From: Oidiodendron maius Zn
Lineage: Eukaryota > Ascomycota > Leotiomycetes > Myxotrichaceae
Reading direction: 5' to 3'
DNA: 64,000 nt
Assembly (NCBI GenBank): GCA_000827325.1
Contig: KN832872.1
Span: 124,001-188,000, forward strand
Both the position numbers and the translations under genes were made by a program. Shown piece after piece: positions 1 to 10,540 of the stretch (position 1 is the first letter of the stretch; each line of letters opens with the position of its first letter). The notes beneath the pieces were generated by a model. That model saw only the letters and a program-made list of their open reading frames with translations. It did no database searches and had not been told where the DNA came from.

Positions 1-675
1 GCTTTGATGTATCTTTGCCATCTTTCATGCGCTTCTCCTGCCAACGTCTTTTCATGGCCAACCCACCAAGATGGATGGCCTCCGAAGATCCTGTTGTCGC
101 CGAACCAACCGCCTTCTCGCCCTTCTGCACGCCCCAGAGATTAGCAATGATGCTCACGCAACGAGCATGAATCTGCATCATGGCAGGATATTCGTCGGAA
201 TCGGCCAAATTCTTCGAGATGTTCTCAAATATCAATTGCTCGGCTTGAGTTTCCATATAAGTGCCTACGAAGCTGTTTATCTTGCCATTAGCAATGCGAA
301 AGCAGAGAACGGAGCTTTCAAGGGTTGCATTACTTACCTAGCCAAATTCAAATTGGGCCTACCATCAAGATCCAACTCATCCTTCAATATCTGGTGAACG
401 GTATCTGCAGGGGCACCGTCTTGAGGAATCTCGAATTTAGAGATGTCCTGCTTGCTGGCGTAGCGAGTTGAGTAGGGAGTGATATGGGACGTCCCGCCCT
501 TCGTGTGAACGTGCTTCTGACTGGCCTCCTTCATATGAAGGTCATGAAGGCCTCGAATGATCGCATCCGGATCGACCTGGGAAGATTTTCAGCTCATGGT
601 TCACAGTAGATGATTGAGATTGAGCGGTTTGCGCCATAGGAAAGAGGGAAGATATACATGGCGCGCAAGAGACAT
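1..675 (-). CDS. Glutamate decarboxylase, N-terminal part (3' end outside window)
   Basis: PLP-dependent glutamate decarboxylase, converting glutamate to GABA and CO2 in the cytosol (GABA shunt, stress tolerance). Three exons read on the minus strand: 658-675, 338-576 and 1-272, with introns 577-657 and 273-337 (GT-AG; donors gtatat and gtaagt). The joined product starts MSLARHVDPDAIIRGL and contains the family-typical stretches DGAPADTVHQILKDELDLDG, SFVGTYME and MMQIHARCVSIIANLW, then TTGSSEAIHLGGLAMKRRW, the start of the PLP-binding fold. The catalytic lysine lies beyond the window edge. The start codon is chosen because the six-codon first exon restores the conserved LARHVDP-type N-terminus; the alternative in-frame reading hits a stop. 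Very sure of the family; intact as far as visible. Confidence 0.93.
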
Positions 676-1834
676 TTTGAAGTGTTTGACTACGAATTAA
701 GGGAACTTTGCTGTTGATTGGTAGTGTTCTTTCCAATTCAATTGAGAATCATAAGGGACAAGAAGTACTGTAAGAGAGGCTCCTGGCCAACATTTACCTG
801 AATCTCATTTGTCTATGACGCAATGAAGCCATGATTCCCCGCTCCATATTGTCCTGAAATGTCAGGTCGACCGCCGGTAGCGAGCTGGCATGATCGAGGA
901 GACGCATAGCATGTTGCTTATGGCACTCTTTGATTTCTCAAGTGACGTGTTCAGTGCATGCGTTCAAGTGGGATGAGGAAGGATTTCATTTCCAGTGCAG
1001 TCACGATCATTCTCCCTTTGGCCTGCCCTAGGCCTACCACTGGGCGACAACGAACGCCAGGCGAATTATGTCTCCGTTGGCCAAGACGCCATGAAGCTTG
1101 ACTGTGATATTATTACCGGCATTGAGCACTTAGAGCTAGTGGGCAGTAAAAGGAGGGGATCCGGGCAAAATGAAAACACCCCGGAAAACAGGGCAGCACC
1201 ATCTCCCCCCAACAATCACCCTGAATACCCCGCGTTTTCTCATCGCCTCACCACACCAGGGAAGGGACAGGAATGACAACGAGCAAATTCGCGACTCCAC
1301 TGTCGGACTGACAATTGATTCTTATGGTATAGGCATATCTCATGCTAGCTAAATCTCCCAGTCAAGAATGCCTGATACGATTCTCTCTCTCTATCCTCTA
1401 CACACATCTATCTCATTCTTCTTGTGACGTAGCCCAATTGCGTGTTGCGAACCAAAGTCCACTGGCAAATCGGCCCCAAAATGAGCCGACGGAGGGGTGA
1501 TTATGCCCGGCTTCGATGCAGTATGATCCTGTGCCAAGCTGATGTTCCCTCCCAGTTACCTTTCTTTCCAGCTCCGAGGCACTGGAAGCATACGCGTCCC
1601 ACCACACGGTACCCCCGTCCACCACGACCAAACCCTTCCCGAGTCGCCGACATCTATTCTCGACGAATCAACTTCACTGGAGTGCATGTTCCGGGGATCC
1701 GCACTGCACTTCCTTGTACTGAACAAATCCAGAGGGCCTGGGCTTGATATACTCTATATTACTAGACGCCAGCCTGCCAGAAATCCTCTCCATCCTTTAC
1801 CTTATCAGCCCCATTGCTGATCGACAACTTCAAA
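676..1834. other. Intergenic, divergent promoter region of glutamate decarboxylase and fasciclin gene
   Basis: About 1.16 kb between two divergently transcribed genes. Several short open frames (for example 995-1276) overlap each other on both strands and resemble nothing I know. I see no convincing gene. The last 100 bases before the fasciclin gene are pyrimidine-rich, as expected of a fungal promoter or leader. Confidence 0.6.
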
Positions 1835-3297
1835 ATGAAGGTGATCCAGAATCTTCTACCGCTTGCTGTATTTACTTCTGCTCTCGTCATCCCTGACGAG
1901 CAGATCACAAAGCAACTCATCCTCCAGAAGCAAGATTCCCGGACCTTCTTCAACGAACTCCAGGATGGCGTTGAAGACGTCTGGATGGGTGTCGAGGAGG
2001 CCTTCAAAGGCACTGCCGCCATTGCAGATAAAGAATTTGAGAAGGCTGTCAATGCGGTATCCGATACGGCCAATAGGGCTAAGGCCGTCTTCGAATCTCA
2101 CTTAACCATGGAGAAATGGGACATCCAAGAGTGGCTCGATTCTACTGTTGACAATATCCAGCACGGCGAATTCGATAACAGACCTGATGAGAAACCCCAC
2201 CGTGGTCACCACAAACCTTCAAATAAGACGGTGTACGAGCTTATCGCTGGGAGCAAGTATACAACCATACTTGCCAAACTAATCAATGAATACCCAGACT
2301 TGGTAGAGACCTTAAATAGCACCGCTGCCAATTACACCATCTTTGCACCAACTGATAAGGCGTTCAAAAAACTCCCAAAACACACTAAGAAGCCCTCCAA
2401 GGAGTTAATCAAGAAAGTTCTCACATATCATATTTCTCAAGATATTTATACCACTGGACGAATCCTAGCATCTCATACTATCCCAACAGCGTTGCAGGAG
2501 GATTCCCTTGGTGGTGAGGCCCAACGTCTCCGCGTCAGTCTCGGCCTTCGAGGGATATCTATCAACTTCTTCAGCAGAATCATAGCTAGCAACTTTGTAC
2601 GTACTCCTATAATATCGTCTATCCATCCCAATGCTAATGGGACTAGCTCGGCGCAAACGGCGTAATCCATGCAGTTGATTCTGTTATATTCCCTCCACCC
2701 ACCGCGCTGCAGATTGTCAAACTCTTCCCCACCGAATTTAGTACTTTTCAGCTCGGACTTACGAAGACCGGTCTCTTTGAAAAATTCGCCGAATCATACC
2801 ATGAAGGTGGGACCTTTTTTGTTCCCTCCAACTTCGCATTTCGGAAACTCGGTGTCAAGATCAATGCTTTCCTCTTCAGCAAATATGGCGAGAAGTACTT
2901 GAAAGCTCTGTTGAAATACCACATCGTGGCAAACCAAACTCTCTACTCCGATGCTTTTTACAAAGCCAAGGTGGCGGATGGAGAAGCCATCAATGCTCTT
3001 GACGAGGTGGACGTCGAAGACATCCCGAGAGGGTTCTTCCACATCGATTTACCCACTCTACTACATGATAAGAGTCTGAGCATCGACGTAACGAGATATG
3101 GAGGGTTTATAAGTATGAAGATAAATGGGTATAACAATGTTGCAGTTCAGGATGGGATTTCGAAGGATGGGGTCATCCACACCGTAAGCTCGGTGCTCAT
3201 TCCTCCCAAAACCCCCAGTGAGGCACAATATGCCGGTGAGGAACTGAGCTTGCGGGATTTTAAAGCGAGGTTTGATGCATATGTAGAGGAATTATAA
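1835..3297 (+). CDS. Secreted fasciclin (FAS1) domain protein
   Basis: Two exons, 1835-2596 and 2647-3297; the 50-nt intron has donor gtacgt and branch site gctaatg. The product is 470 residues. Residues 1-17 (MKVIQNLLPLAVFTSAL) form a signal peptide, so the ATG at 1835 is preferred over upstream near-cognate codons. Two FAS1 domains follow a charged linker, at roughly residues 132-280 and 286-443. The first carries NYTIFAPTDKAFKKL and GVIHAVDSVIFPPP (the latter formed across the splice); the second carries GTFFVPSNFAFRKLG and GVIHTVSSVLIPPK. Asn-X-Thr sites such as NYT suggest glycosylation. FAS1 proteins are cell-surface or secreted adhesion molecules; no GPI-anchor tail is obvious at the C-terminus, so secretion is likely. 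The substrate or partner is unknown. Confidence 0.9.
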
Positions 3298-3773
3298 TTC
3301 TCATAGTTAATTAGGAGGGTGTCTTGGCCCGAAGATTCGCTCGAGGAATTATGCCTTATGTGCCTCGGATTGAAGTTGGGCATACTCAATTAGGATAAGT
3401 GTATTAATAATTGACCCTCATGCTAACCACCAGCCTCCGGAAAGTCTTTGTATCAATTCATTCATTAGTAGATGCGCCCAATAGACTTGGCGGAGACTCG
3501 ATCCAGCAGTTTGCAACAGCTGCCAAGCTGTTCAACCCACGTGATATCCCCACCATTGCGGGGTACTTCGGCGTGACTGATTTTCTAATTTCCTCTAGGA
3601 GAAGGCCCTCAAATTAATTATAAATGTGCGTTGCGGATATCTGTATATAATTTAGAATAGACATCGTTTTAAATACCCTCTTTAAAGCTTTATTAAGCTC
3701 TTACTGAAACCAATTCAACAATTCGGCTCAGATCCATATTGTGACTTGGGCATTCAATTCTTCACCGCACGAA
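3298..3773. other. Intergenic, no gene seen
   Basis: AT-rich 3' flank of the fasciclin gene and 5' flank of the first GNAT gene. Only short, unrecognised open frames (such as 3411-3617) are present. Confidence 0.6.
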
Positions 3774-4636
3774 ATGGCTTACGAGGCCGAGACACCACGC
3801 CTCTATCTCGAACGGCTGAGCATCGATAAACACTTCGAGGACTTTTGGGAAATGTGGACGGATCCCCGTTCTATGGTGTGGTCGTCAGTCTCTGCTTTGA
3901 TTCTGTCTAACATATATATCTTTTTCTATCTTCTTCGTGCACATATATAGACACAACTTGCCAACAGAAAACTAGGACTCAAGCTCCCAAACGCACGGCA
4001 GAGGAAGCAAAGGAATGGATGCTCCTTCAGCTTCCAAATGAGAAAAATCCTAATATAGACAAGTATGTCTTGCAGTTCCTTCCGTAATTTATCTTCGAAA
4101 CGATTGAATGACTCTCAACAACTCTAGATTCGCGCTCCTCCTCAAACCCAGTCCCGCAAATCCACAACCATGGCTCAATGCAAAGGGTCCTCTTCCTTTC
4201 ACTTGCCCCTCTAATGCAGCTAGCTTACAACCTCACAGGCGAGCCTAAAGCCATTGGCGTGGTAGGCACAAATCGCGATTCCCCGCAAGGTCTTGAAACG
4301 GGATACTGTATTAATATCGCCTATTGGGGCCACGGCTACGCGAGCGAGGGCTTTGCGGCGTTCTTGAAGCTATTCTGGGCCTTGGAAGAGAGGCAGAATG
4401 TGGGCTTTCTAGTGGCGAAAGCTGATCCAGAGAATTTTGCGAGTGCGAGAATCCTGGAGAAGTCAAGGGCTAGGAAAGGAGAGCTACTAACGGGAATTTG
4501 GAAGAGAAAATTGGAGGACGGGCAGGAGCAGGAGAGGGATCTGATATGTTGGATCGTTGATAGGCCAGGCATAGAAGAAAGAAAGGCCAAAGATGGAGAA
4601 AAGACGGATCCGGTACGGGCTACATCTGGCACTTGA
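3774..4636 (+). CDS. GNAT-family N-acetyltransferase (copy A)
   Basis: RimJ/RimL-type acetyl-CoA-dependent N-acetyltransferase; substrate not predictable. Four exons: 3774-3883, 3976-4062, 4128-4186 and 4239-4636, giving 217 residues. The first intron splits a Ser codon after its second base (donor gtcagt). N-terminus MAYEAETPRLYLERLS is the usual start of this family. Motif A, the acetyl-CoA pyrophosphate loop, is visible as AYWGHGYASEGFAAFLKLFW, followed by the ADPENFASARILEK helix of motif B. The first intron sits at the same codon and phase as in copy B at 10541-11239, while the later introns differ, so the two are old paralogues rather than a fresh duplicate. The C-terminal 15-20 residues are charged and low in conservation. 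Splice sites of introns 1 and 3 are my best reading; other acceptors break the frame. Confidence 0.82.
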
Positions 4637-5299
4637 CTGTAGTTGACCAAATGCAGCCGACTCATCTCCAACATTGATTCTGCTTTGTAGAATGACTTTA
4701 TTAGGGCTTTGAAACCTGCCATAAGCATAGCCATTTAGACCCCGTCTCTAGATTTAAGTAAACAATAAGCCTCTCCACTTGCTTCATGTTCCTCACGCCC
4801 ACCTAACTCCCTTTCTTAAGCATTGGGTGCCTTGAGACGGGAGGAATGAAATAGCAGGTCCCTCCATCTGCTTGTCAATCTCGCTTTCTCACTTGAGAAT
4901 ACTATTATATTATTTGAACTTGGTGAATTGAACGACCGGACAAGAGTTGTATGTATTAGTGAAAATGTGTCAGATGATGAAGGTAGGAGAGTTATCCCCC
5001 TTGCATAAATCGACGCCAGTTATGCAGTGTAATAATTATGCGCCCAGGTACAAATTAACGGAGCCGATGGCTCTCAACTTTCTAGGACGGCAGCAAGCTG
5101 GCCCATTCATGTCTCACGGATATTTGTCTTGTTACTTTTGATCAGGGTCTTTCTATGGCATAGGGTCATATTTCTATTCATATAATATTACGTCAATAGA
5201 ACACAGAGCTGCCCAAGCCAATTTGCTAAAGCTGTTCAGTCTCAATCAACGACATCTTGCGCAGATCTACGTCGACTCTATGGCGAATAAGAAATCACG
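4637..5299. other. Intergenic, no gene seen
   Basis: About 660 bases between two plus-strand genes. An open frame at 4947-5141 has no recognisable content. The end holds a short upstream ORF (5280-5303) that overlaps the next gene's start codon. Confidence 0.6.
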
Positions 5300-5303
5300 A
5301 TGA
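5280..5303 (+). other. Upstream ORF overlapping the thioesterase start (ATGA overlap)
   Basis: An ATG at 5280 opens a seven-codon frame (MANKKSR) whose TGA at 5301-5303 overlaps the main ATG at 5300 as ATGA. If the transcript starts upstream, ribosomes would finish the uORF on top of the main start. Seen directly; its function is inferred. Confidence 0.45.
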
Positions 5304-6223
5304 TTCCTCGAATATCTCTCCGAGCCTTCTCGCAGACTGGGATGCCTCTAGCACAAGTTGGCCTTTTGCAACCTTGTCGGAGTACAGTTGCGTCTCGAAT
5401 AGCTCCTCTCTGCAGACCTCTTCGATATCAATGCCATCGCAATTATTCAAACTTGAACCCTCCACCAACCTCTGATACCCCCAAGCCTGCAGACCTCCGC
5501 TCCCAGTTCAATACCAACGTCCATAACGCCACTCCCAAACAGAAGAAAACCCGCTCGCTTCGCCCTTACATATACGCTACGATCTTCCTTCTCTTTGGCC
5601 TGACAGTCGGCCATTATGTGCGCCTTGTCATTGCACCTCCACCGCTTCCCTTGCCTGGTAGCAATGAGGACAGGTTAATGATTGGATACCTTAAGAAAGA
5701 AGCCGAAAAACTCCCACTAGTTAAATCTCTTACAGGAAACCCCTCGTGGACGCATGAGGATGCATACGCGTCGTTTCCTACCGACGGCTTGGAACATAGA
5801 CTGCCAACTGGGCCTCTGGCTGGTGCACGCGCTATGGGAGGCTTCCAGCGGGTCTTCTATAATGCAGAGACTGGAGAGTGCATAACGGTGGTCTGGTTCG
5901 GAGGAGCACTTGCCGGTTGGCCTGGCGTTACACACGGGGGGGTTATTGCGACAATCTTGGATGAGTCGCTAGGGAGATGTGCGGTCTGGAAGCTGGCAGG
6001 TCACACAGGTGTCACTGCCACTTTGCAGTTGAATTATTTGAAGCCTGTCGTTTCGAACACATTTTATATTATCAGAGCGATTCCACAGGAGGAGAACGCA
6101 ACTGCTAAAAAGCGGTGGGTTACTGGGCAACTAGAAACGACTGATGGAAGGGTCTGCGTTGAGGCCAAAGGCCTTTTTGTGGTGCCTAAGAACTATAAGA
6201 CTCAACCGCTTGCAAGAATGTAA
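5300..6223 (+). CDS. Hotdog-fold thioesterase-like protein, mitochondrial, membrane-anchored
   Basis: Single exon, 307 residues. The N-terminus (about residues 1-50) is rich in Arg, Ser and Leu and poor in acid, as in a mitochondrial targeting sequence. One membrane segment lies near residues 89-110 (YIYATIFLLFGLTVGHYV). The C-terminal half is a 4HBT/PaaI hotdog domain: VTHGGVIATILDESLGRCA holds the HGG and the catalytic-type Asp-Glu of the central helix, and the strand TATLQLNYLKPV follows. It probably hydrolyses acyl-CoA thioesters at the inner mitochondrial membrane. Its fungal relatives are annotated as thioesterase-superfamily proteins without a known substrate. The start at 5300 gives the targeting signal. 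Intact. Confidence 0.85.
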   Translation: MIPRISLRAFSQTGMPLAQVGLLQPCRSTVASRIAPLCRPLRYQCHRNYSNLNPPPTSDTPKPADLRSQFNTNVHNATPKQKKTRSLRPYIYATIFLLFGLTVGHYVRLVIAPPPLPLPGSNEDRLMIGYLKKEAEKLPLVKSLTGNPSWTHEDAYASFPTDGLEHRLPTGPLAGARAMGGFQRVFYNAETGECITVVWFGGALAGWPGVTHGGVIATILDESLGRCAVWKLAGHTGVTATLQLNYLKPVVSNTFYIIRAIPQEENATAKKRWVTGQLETTDGRVCVEAKGLFVVPKNYKTQPLARM

Positions 6224-6929
6224 TAAGGCGGCTACAAAGTTATTGCGTACACATAGAGTTTATGAGAGATGCCCCACCGACTGTACAACAGTAACGTCTT
6301 TAGAATGGGATGAAAATACAGTACCAATCCTGGCGGCCGTCAATCAACTGGTAGCATGGCGTATATGCTTGGTCCTAGTGAATCTAGAGTAGACTACTCC
6401 ATGAGGGTCAATAGGATACGGGTGCCTTTTTGGACAAATTCCTTCATCAAAAGCAGAGACTTAAGCTACCAATTTCGCGTCTTAATCATTTAGTTACGTG
6501 CAGTCATGGCACATACCATTCCGGAATTATAAGTGCAAGTGCGCCATGTTGAGTCTGGAATCGATGTCCGCAGCTGATCATGGACTGTTGGGAATAATCA
6601 TATGATCAATTGCTTAGCAGAACCTCCCGAATGCATCAAAAGCAATTTAATCGGCCTTCTAATATGTATTACTCCGAGCTGAACGTTCTGGGTTCAGTGA
6701 CAGAACGACTCGGCCGAGCTTTCGTACGAAATGTCATATTTCGGGTCATCAACATTGGACATATATAGAACAAAAAATTCCTCACGTCACAAAAGTTTGT
6801 GGTAATGAAGCTCAATTACTATAGATTGCAGTACAATCAAGTCATTCCACATTAAAAAATCTCTTCATTTCCGAAGCCGCTTCTTCCTATCCTGCGTTTT
6901 TCCTCAATTGCAGTATCAACTGAACGAGA
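6224..6929. other. Intergenic promoter region of the O-methyltransferase gene
   Basis: About 700 bases, AT-rich. A TATA-like tatatagaac sits near 6763, and pyrimidine-rich sequence near 6880-6905 is followed by the OMT start. No gene recognised. Confidence 0.55.
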
Positions 6930-7625
6930 ATGTCTCTCTTCACTCCCACCAAAACAATGACAGACAGCTTCAATGCAGTCGACTCGTGGATATGCGATTC
7001 CCTTGTACCAGCAGATTCCACTCTAACAGGCGCCTTGAAAGCCAATGCTGCAGCAGGCCTCGACGAAATCGATGTTGCCCCAAATCAGGGCAGAATGCTC
7101 TACTTATTGGCCAAAATGAGCCGCGCAAAGCGAGTCCTTGAGATTGGTACTCTGGGCGGCTACTCTGCCATCTGGCTTGCTAAAGCCCTACCTGCAGATG
7201 GGCATCTGGTCACCCTCGAAGTATCTCCCGAGAATGCCAAGGTGGCAAAATCAAACATCAAGAACGCGGGATTTTCCCACATAGTCGACGTTAAAGTTGG
7301 CCCTGCTCTGGATACCCTGGCTCAGATGGAGAAGGATGTATTAACAGAACAGTTTGATCTGGTTTTCATCGATGCAGATAAGCAGAATCATCATAATTAT
7401 CTGCAATGGTCTGTGAAGCTTGGCCACGTGGGTACGGTGATTGTCCTAGATAACGTGGTAAGAGGGGGACGGGTCGTGGATCCAAATGACCATACTGCAT
7501 CTGCTGAAGGCGTGAGAAAGGCTTTTGAGGTGATGAAGAATGATAAGAGACTTGAGAGCACAGCCATTCAGACTGTAGGCACCAAAGGCTGGGATGGCTT
7601 TGCGTTTGCCCTTGTCGTCGAGTGA
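6930..7625 (+). CDS. Class I (cation-dependent) SAM O-methyltransferase, caffeoyl-CoA OMT type
   Basis: Single exon, 231 residues, typical length for the Methyltransf_3 family. The SAM-binding motif I is VLEIGTLGGYSAIWLAKALP, the acidic end of strand 2 is HLVTLEVSPENA, and the metal-binding pair lies in FDLVFIDADKQNHHNY and VIVLDNVVRGGRVVDP. These enzymes methylate catechol-type hydroxyls of phenolics; the fungal substrate here cannot be told. The start at 6930 is chosen from two close ATGs (6930 and 6957) and gives the longer N-terminus. It lies between a thioesterase and an FAD monooxygenase, which fits a role in aromatic compound modification. Intact. Confidence 0.9.
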   Translation: MSLFTPTKTMTDSFNAVDSWICDSLVPADSTLTGALKANAAAGLDEIDVAPNQGRMLYLLAKMSRAKRVLEIGTLGGYSAIWLAKALPADGHLVTLEVSPENAKVAKSNIKNAGFSHIVDVKVGPALDTLAQMEKDVLTEQFDLVFIDADKQNHHNYLQWSVKLGHVGTVIVLDNVVRGGRVVDPNDHTASAEGVRKAFEVMKNDKRLESTAIQTVGTKGWDGFAFALVVE

Positions 7626-8451
7626 GCGACATAAAGGTTGGAGCTGGTGGTCCAGGTCAAAATATCTGCCGATGTACTTCTCCTGAGTCCATTCAACGAG
7701 CCGCATGGCCAAATCCGCTACAACTGCTATACTCTCCGGAATGCTGATCCCGAATGGCCAACACTGAAAAAACTTGCGGCTTACATTCCTTAGAGACCCA
7801 TTTCCTTTGGTGATATGTACTCACGCGGTAAAATGTAGCCTTTTCTTAGACGTTCCGAGTTCGCGGAATTGACAGATAAGCAGCGAGTACCTTTCTCGCA
7901 TAATTGGCCGTCGTATATAAGAATGCACCTTCTCTCAATGCCATGGATTATTCCCATTGTTGGAATTTCCGGATTTATAGGAAAGAACCGTTTTGTTCCA
8001 AGGCCATTGTATTTAAGGTACTTGGGTTTTGACTCTATGTATTTGGTTGGGTCACCCGTCGTCTAATTGGGCTCTTGTCCACGGGTCATTTGCTTCCCGC
8101 TAAGTTATAAATATATATTTCATTTTACCTAATGGTGCCAGAACTATTTTAGGGGTACTCCAATATCCACGTAAGTTTAGCAATTAACATTGAAATTTCC
8201 ACCTGACCAGATTACACGGCAGGAAATTATAGTTGTAGTGATGAGAGATTGTTGAGCTGTGAGCTTTTATAGACTACTTCTAAGCACTAACTTTCAACTC
8301 AAAGTAGAACTTAACATCAAAAAGGCTATCTCACAGCCCATATCAATAACTGTCCTTGACAGCAGGAAAGAATGACTCAAATTCAGACGTTAAGGCAAGC
8401 TAATAAACAAAAAGGTCAAATAGATCTCTCGAATCTGAGCTTGATTCAAGC
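7626..8451. other. Intergenic, convergent gene ends, no gene seen
   Basis: AT-rich spacer between the converging OMT and monooxygenase genes. A 65-codon open frame at 7869-8066 has no recognisable features. Confidence 0.6.
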
Positions 8452-9684
8452 CTAAATCAATCCAGCGGCCTTTCGCTTCTCAAAATGACCCTTGAGTCGT
8501 GCCGCTCTTTCCTCAGCCCCATGAGCACTGAAGTGGCCCTGTAAATTTTTCCACGTCTTCTCGGCATTCTCTTTTCCTCGCTCAAACATTGAAGCCTCAT
8601 ATTGCTGAATGGCAACTTGAATATTGTGGCTGTCGCTGAACGCCTTGGCCACAAAGCTATCTTTGCGAGTAATCAAGGCCGTCGCCAACTCAAGCGCATC
8701 GGCCATGGCAAGATTCACGCCAACGCCAGCAAATGGTGTCATAAGATGTGCAGCATCGCCAATAAGAGTAATTCCTGGGCGAGATTCCCAGGTGATCCCG
8801 ACGGGTAGCATCCAAGTCTTGCGGACCGTGAGCTCATCGCGGCACTCGAGAACAGCACGCTTGAGGTCTTCTCCACAATCGCTAAAATGCTCATTGATGA
8901 GTACCTCCGTGGCTTTAGGATCCGACCAGTTGATGCCACAGTTGTCAGCCCACGTTTCCGGCTTGCGCAGCCCCCCGTAGACACGGACGCTTCCATTGTG
9001 CTCGCCGTTGCGCTGGCATATGATAACACGTCCTTCATCAAACATGAAACAACTTCCGTTGCCGACGAACTTAGACAACCAGGGATACTTCTCCTCCACA
9101 TTCAAGGCCCACAGCTCGACTATCGTGATACCGGAATAGAAAGGTTGCTCATTCGTCAGAAGAGGTCGCACTTTGGACCAAGCGCCATCTGCACCAACAA
9201 CGAGGTCATTGTTACCCACAACAGTGCCATCTGTAAAGTGCAAGTTATGCTTCTCCTTGGCCTTGCCATCCACTTCAACACGACGAAGCTTCTTGTTCCA
9301 CTGGATGGTGCCGGGTTGTAGAGAGTCCAACAAAATGTCGCGGAGAAGAGATCGGTCAATCTCAGGACGATCAGAGTCTTCCGCTGCACGGTTGCCACTG
9401 CCTGTTTCGTTTTCGTCCCAAAGGACAGTTCCGTCGTACTTGAGGATCTTGACGCACTCTCCTTCAGGACGGGAATGCTTCCTGAATTCCTCTAGCAGGC
9501 CGGCTGCTTTAAGTGCCAGCTGCCCTCCTTTGGGGTGGAGATCAAGTGTACCGCCTTGATTGCGCACCTCATGACTGACCTCGGACTCGTAGATGGTGCA
9601 GGGAATGTGGTTTTGCTGGAGAAGTCGGGCAAGCGTGAGGCCACCAGGACCAGCGCCGATAATGGCTATCTTGGGCATCGGCAT
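8452..9684 (-). CDS. FAD-dependent monooxygenase, TetX-like
   Basis: Single exon, 410 residues. Flavoprotein aromatic hydroxylase fold: the N-terminal dinucleotide-binding motif KIAIIGAGPGGLTLARLL, the conserved Arg region EIDRSLLRDILLD, the DG motif LVVGADGAWSKVRPLL, and the GD motif ITLIGDAAHLMTPFAGVGVN. The last is the form seen in tetracycline-inactivating TetX enzymes and their many fungal relatives. It would use NAD(P)H and O2 to hydroxylate an aromatic or polyketide-like substrate. No membrane tail. The start ATG at 9684 lies two codons before the first beta strand, and a second in-frame ATG follows two codons later. Catalytic and cofactor motifs are intact. The substrate (antibiotic-like or self-made metabolite) is unknown. 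Confidence 0.9.
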   Translation of the reverse strand: MPMPKIAIIGAGPGGLTLARLLQQNHIPCTIYESEVSHEVRNQGGTLDLHPKGGQLALKAAGLLEEFRKHSRPEGECVKILKYDGTVLWDENETGSGNRAAEDSDRPEIDRSLLRDILLDSLQPGTIQWNKKLRRVEVDGKAKEKHNLHFTDGTVVGNNDLVVGADGAWSKVRPLLTNEQPFYSGITIVELWALNVEEKYPWLSKFVGNGSCFMFDEGRVIICQRNGEHNGSVRVYGGLRKPETWADNCGINWSDPKATEVLINEHFSDCGEDLKRAVLECRDELTVRKTWMLPVGITWESRPGITLIGDAAHLMTPFAGVGVNLAMADALELATALITRKDSFVAKAFSDSHNIQVAIQQYEASMFERGKENAEKTWKNLQGHFSAHGAEERAARLKGHFEKRKAAGLI

Positions 9685-10540
9685 GGCGGTTGAATATCCA
9701 GACTGTGCTTGATATGAAATTTGTGAAATTGATAGCTGAAAATATGAGATGTGGAGATGATTTGAGAGCTGATGGCTTGGAGCTTTGTCCTAAAGAAAAT
9801 CGAAAAGAGCACGGAGGAAGAGCTATACTTATAGTTCTAGCTACATGATGAGAGGAGACGCAATGAAACTCTACCATCGGAGTTTCGAACATCTCTGTGG
9901 CCGACAAGAGGAATAGAACGAGACGATCGCTGTGCCAGAAATCCATCTATTCAAGGCAGTCAAGGATGTATATAAGCTTGTCAGGGCAGCGCGTTCCGCC
10001 CGGCAATCCTTCCGACCCGCCCGGCCCGCAGCCACGGGATGTCCACCGCAACCTCCAGCCTCCGGCGCGCCGACTGCTCCGTTATATTGATGCCGACAGG
10101 GTTAAAGGACCTGATACAGTGCCAAGCATTTTCCGTGGAGGCATACCTGGTAGATATTCAATGAGGATGTGTTTGAAAACGGGCAAGAAAGTATAGCAGA
10201 TTTGAGCCCAGCACAGGCCAGGTGTTAAAACTTCGTTTTCGGGGTGCCAAGTCCAAACACAAAGGCAACGGCTGAGAAATACAGCATCTGGATTAAGAGT
10301 TACATAGATTGAGTTTTAAAGAAATAACAAGTATCTGTGCATTGGGTCGGAGTATGAAGAGATACAGGTCGAATTCAACTGCTCGCTGCTTTTCCCCTAT
10401 TTGATGAACCCCGGATATTTTACTGCTCCGCCTCGTGACTCACGGTTCCATTCGAACCTCAAAACTATTCTACCAGATACCCATTTGACAGGGAAATCAT
10501 ATTCTACTTATATATTAGACGAAGGAAGGAATTTGGATCA
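9685..10540. other. Intergenic, divergent promoters of monooxygenase and GNAT copy B
   Basis: About 850 bases. A GC-rich patch lies at 9985-10080, and the rest is AT-rich. The open frames seen on both strands (such as 9897-10196) are unrecognised. Confidence 0.55.
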
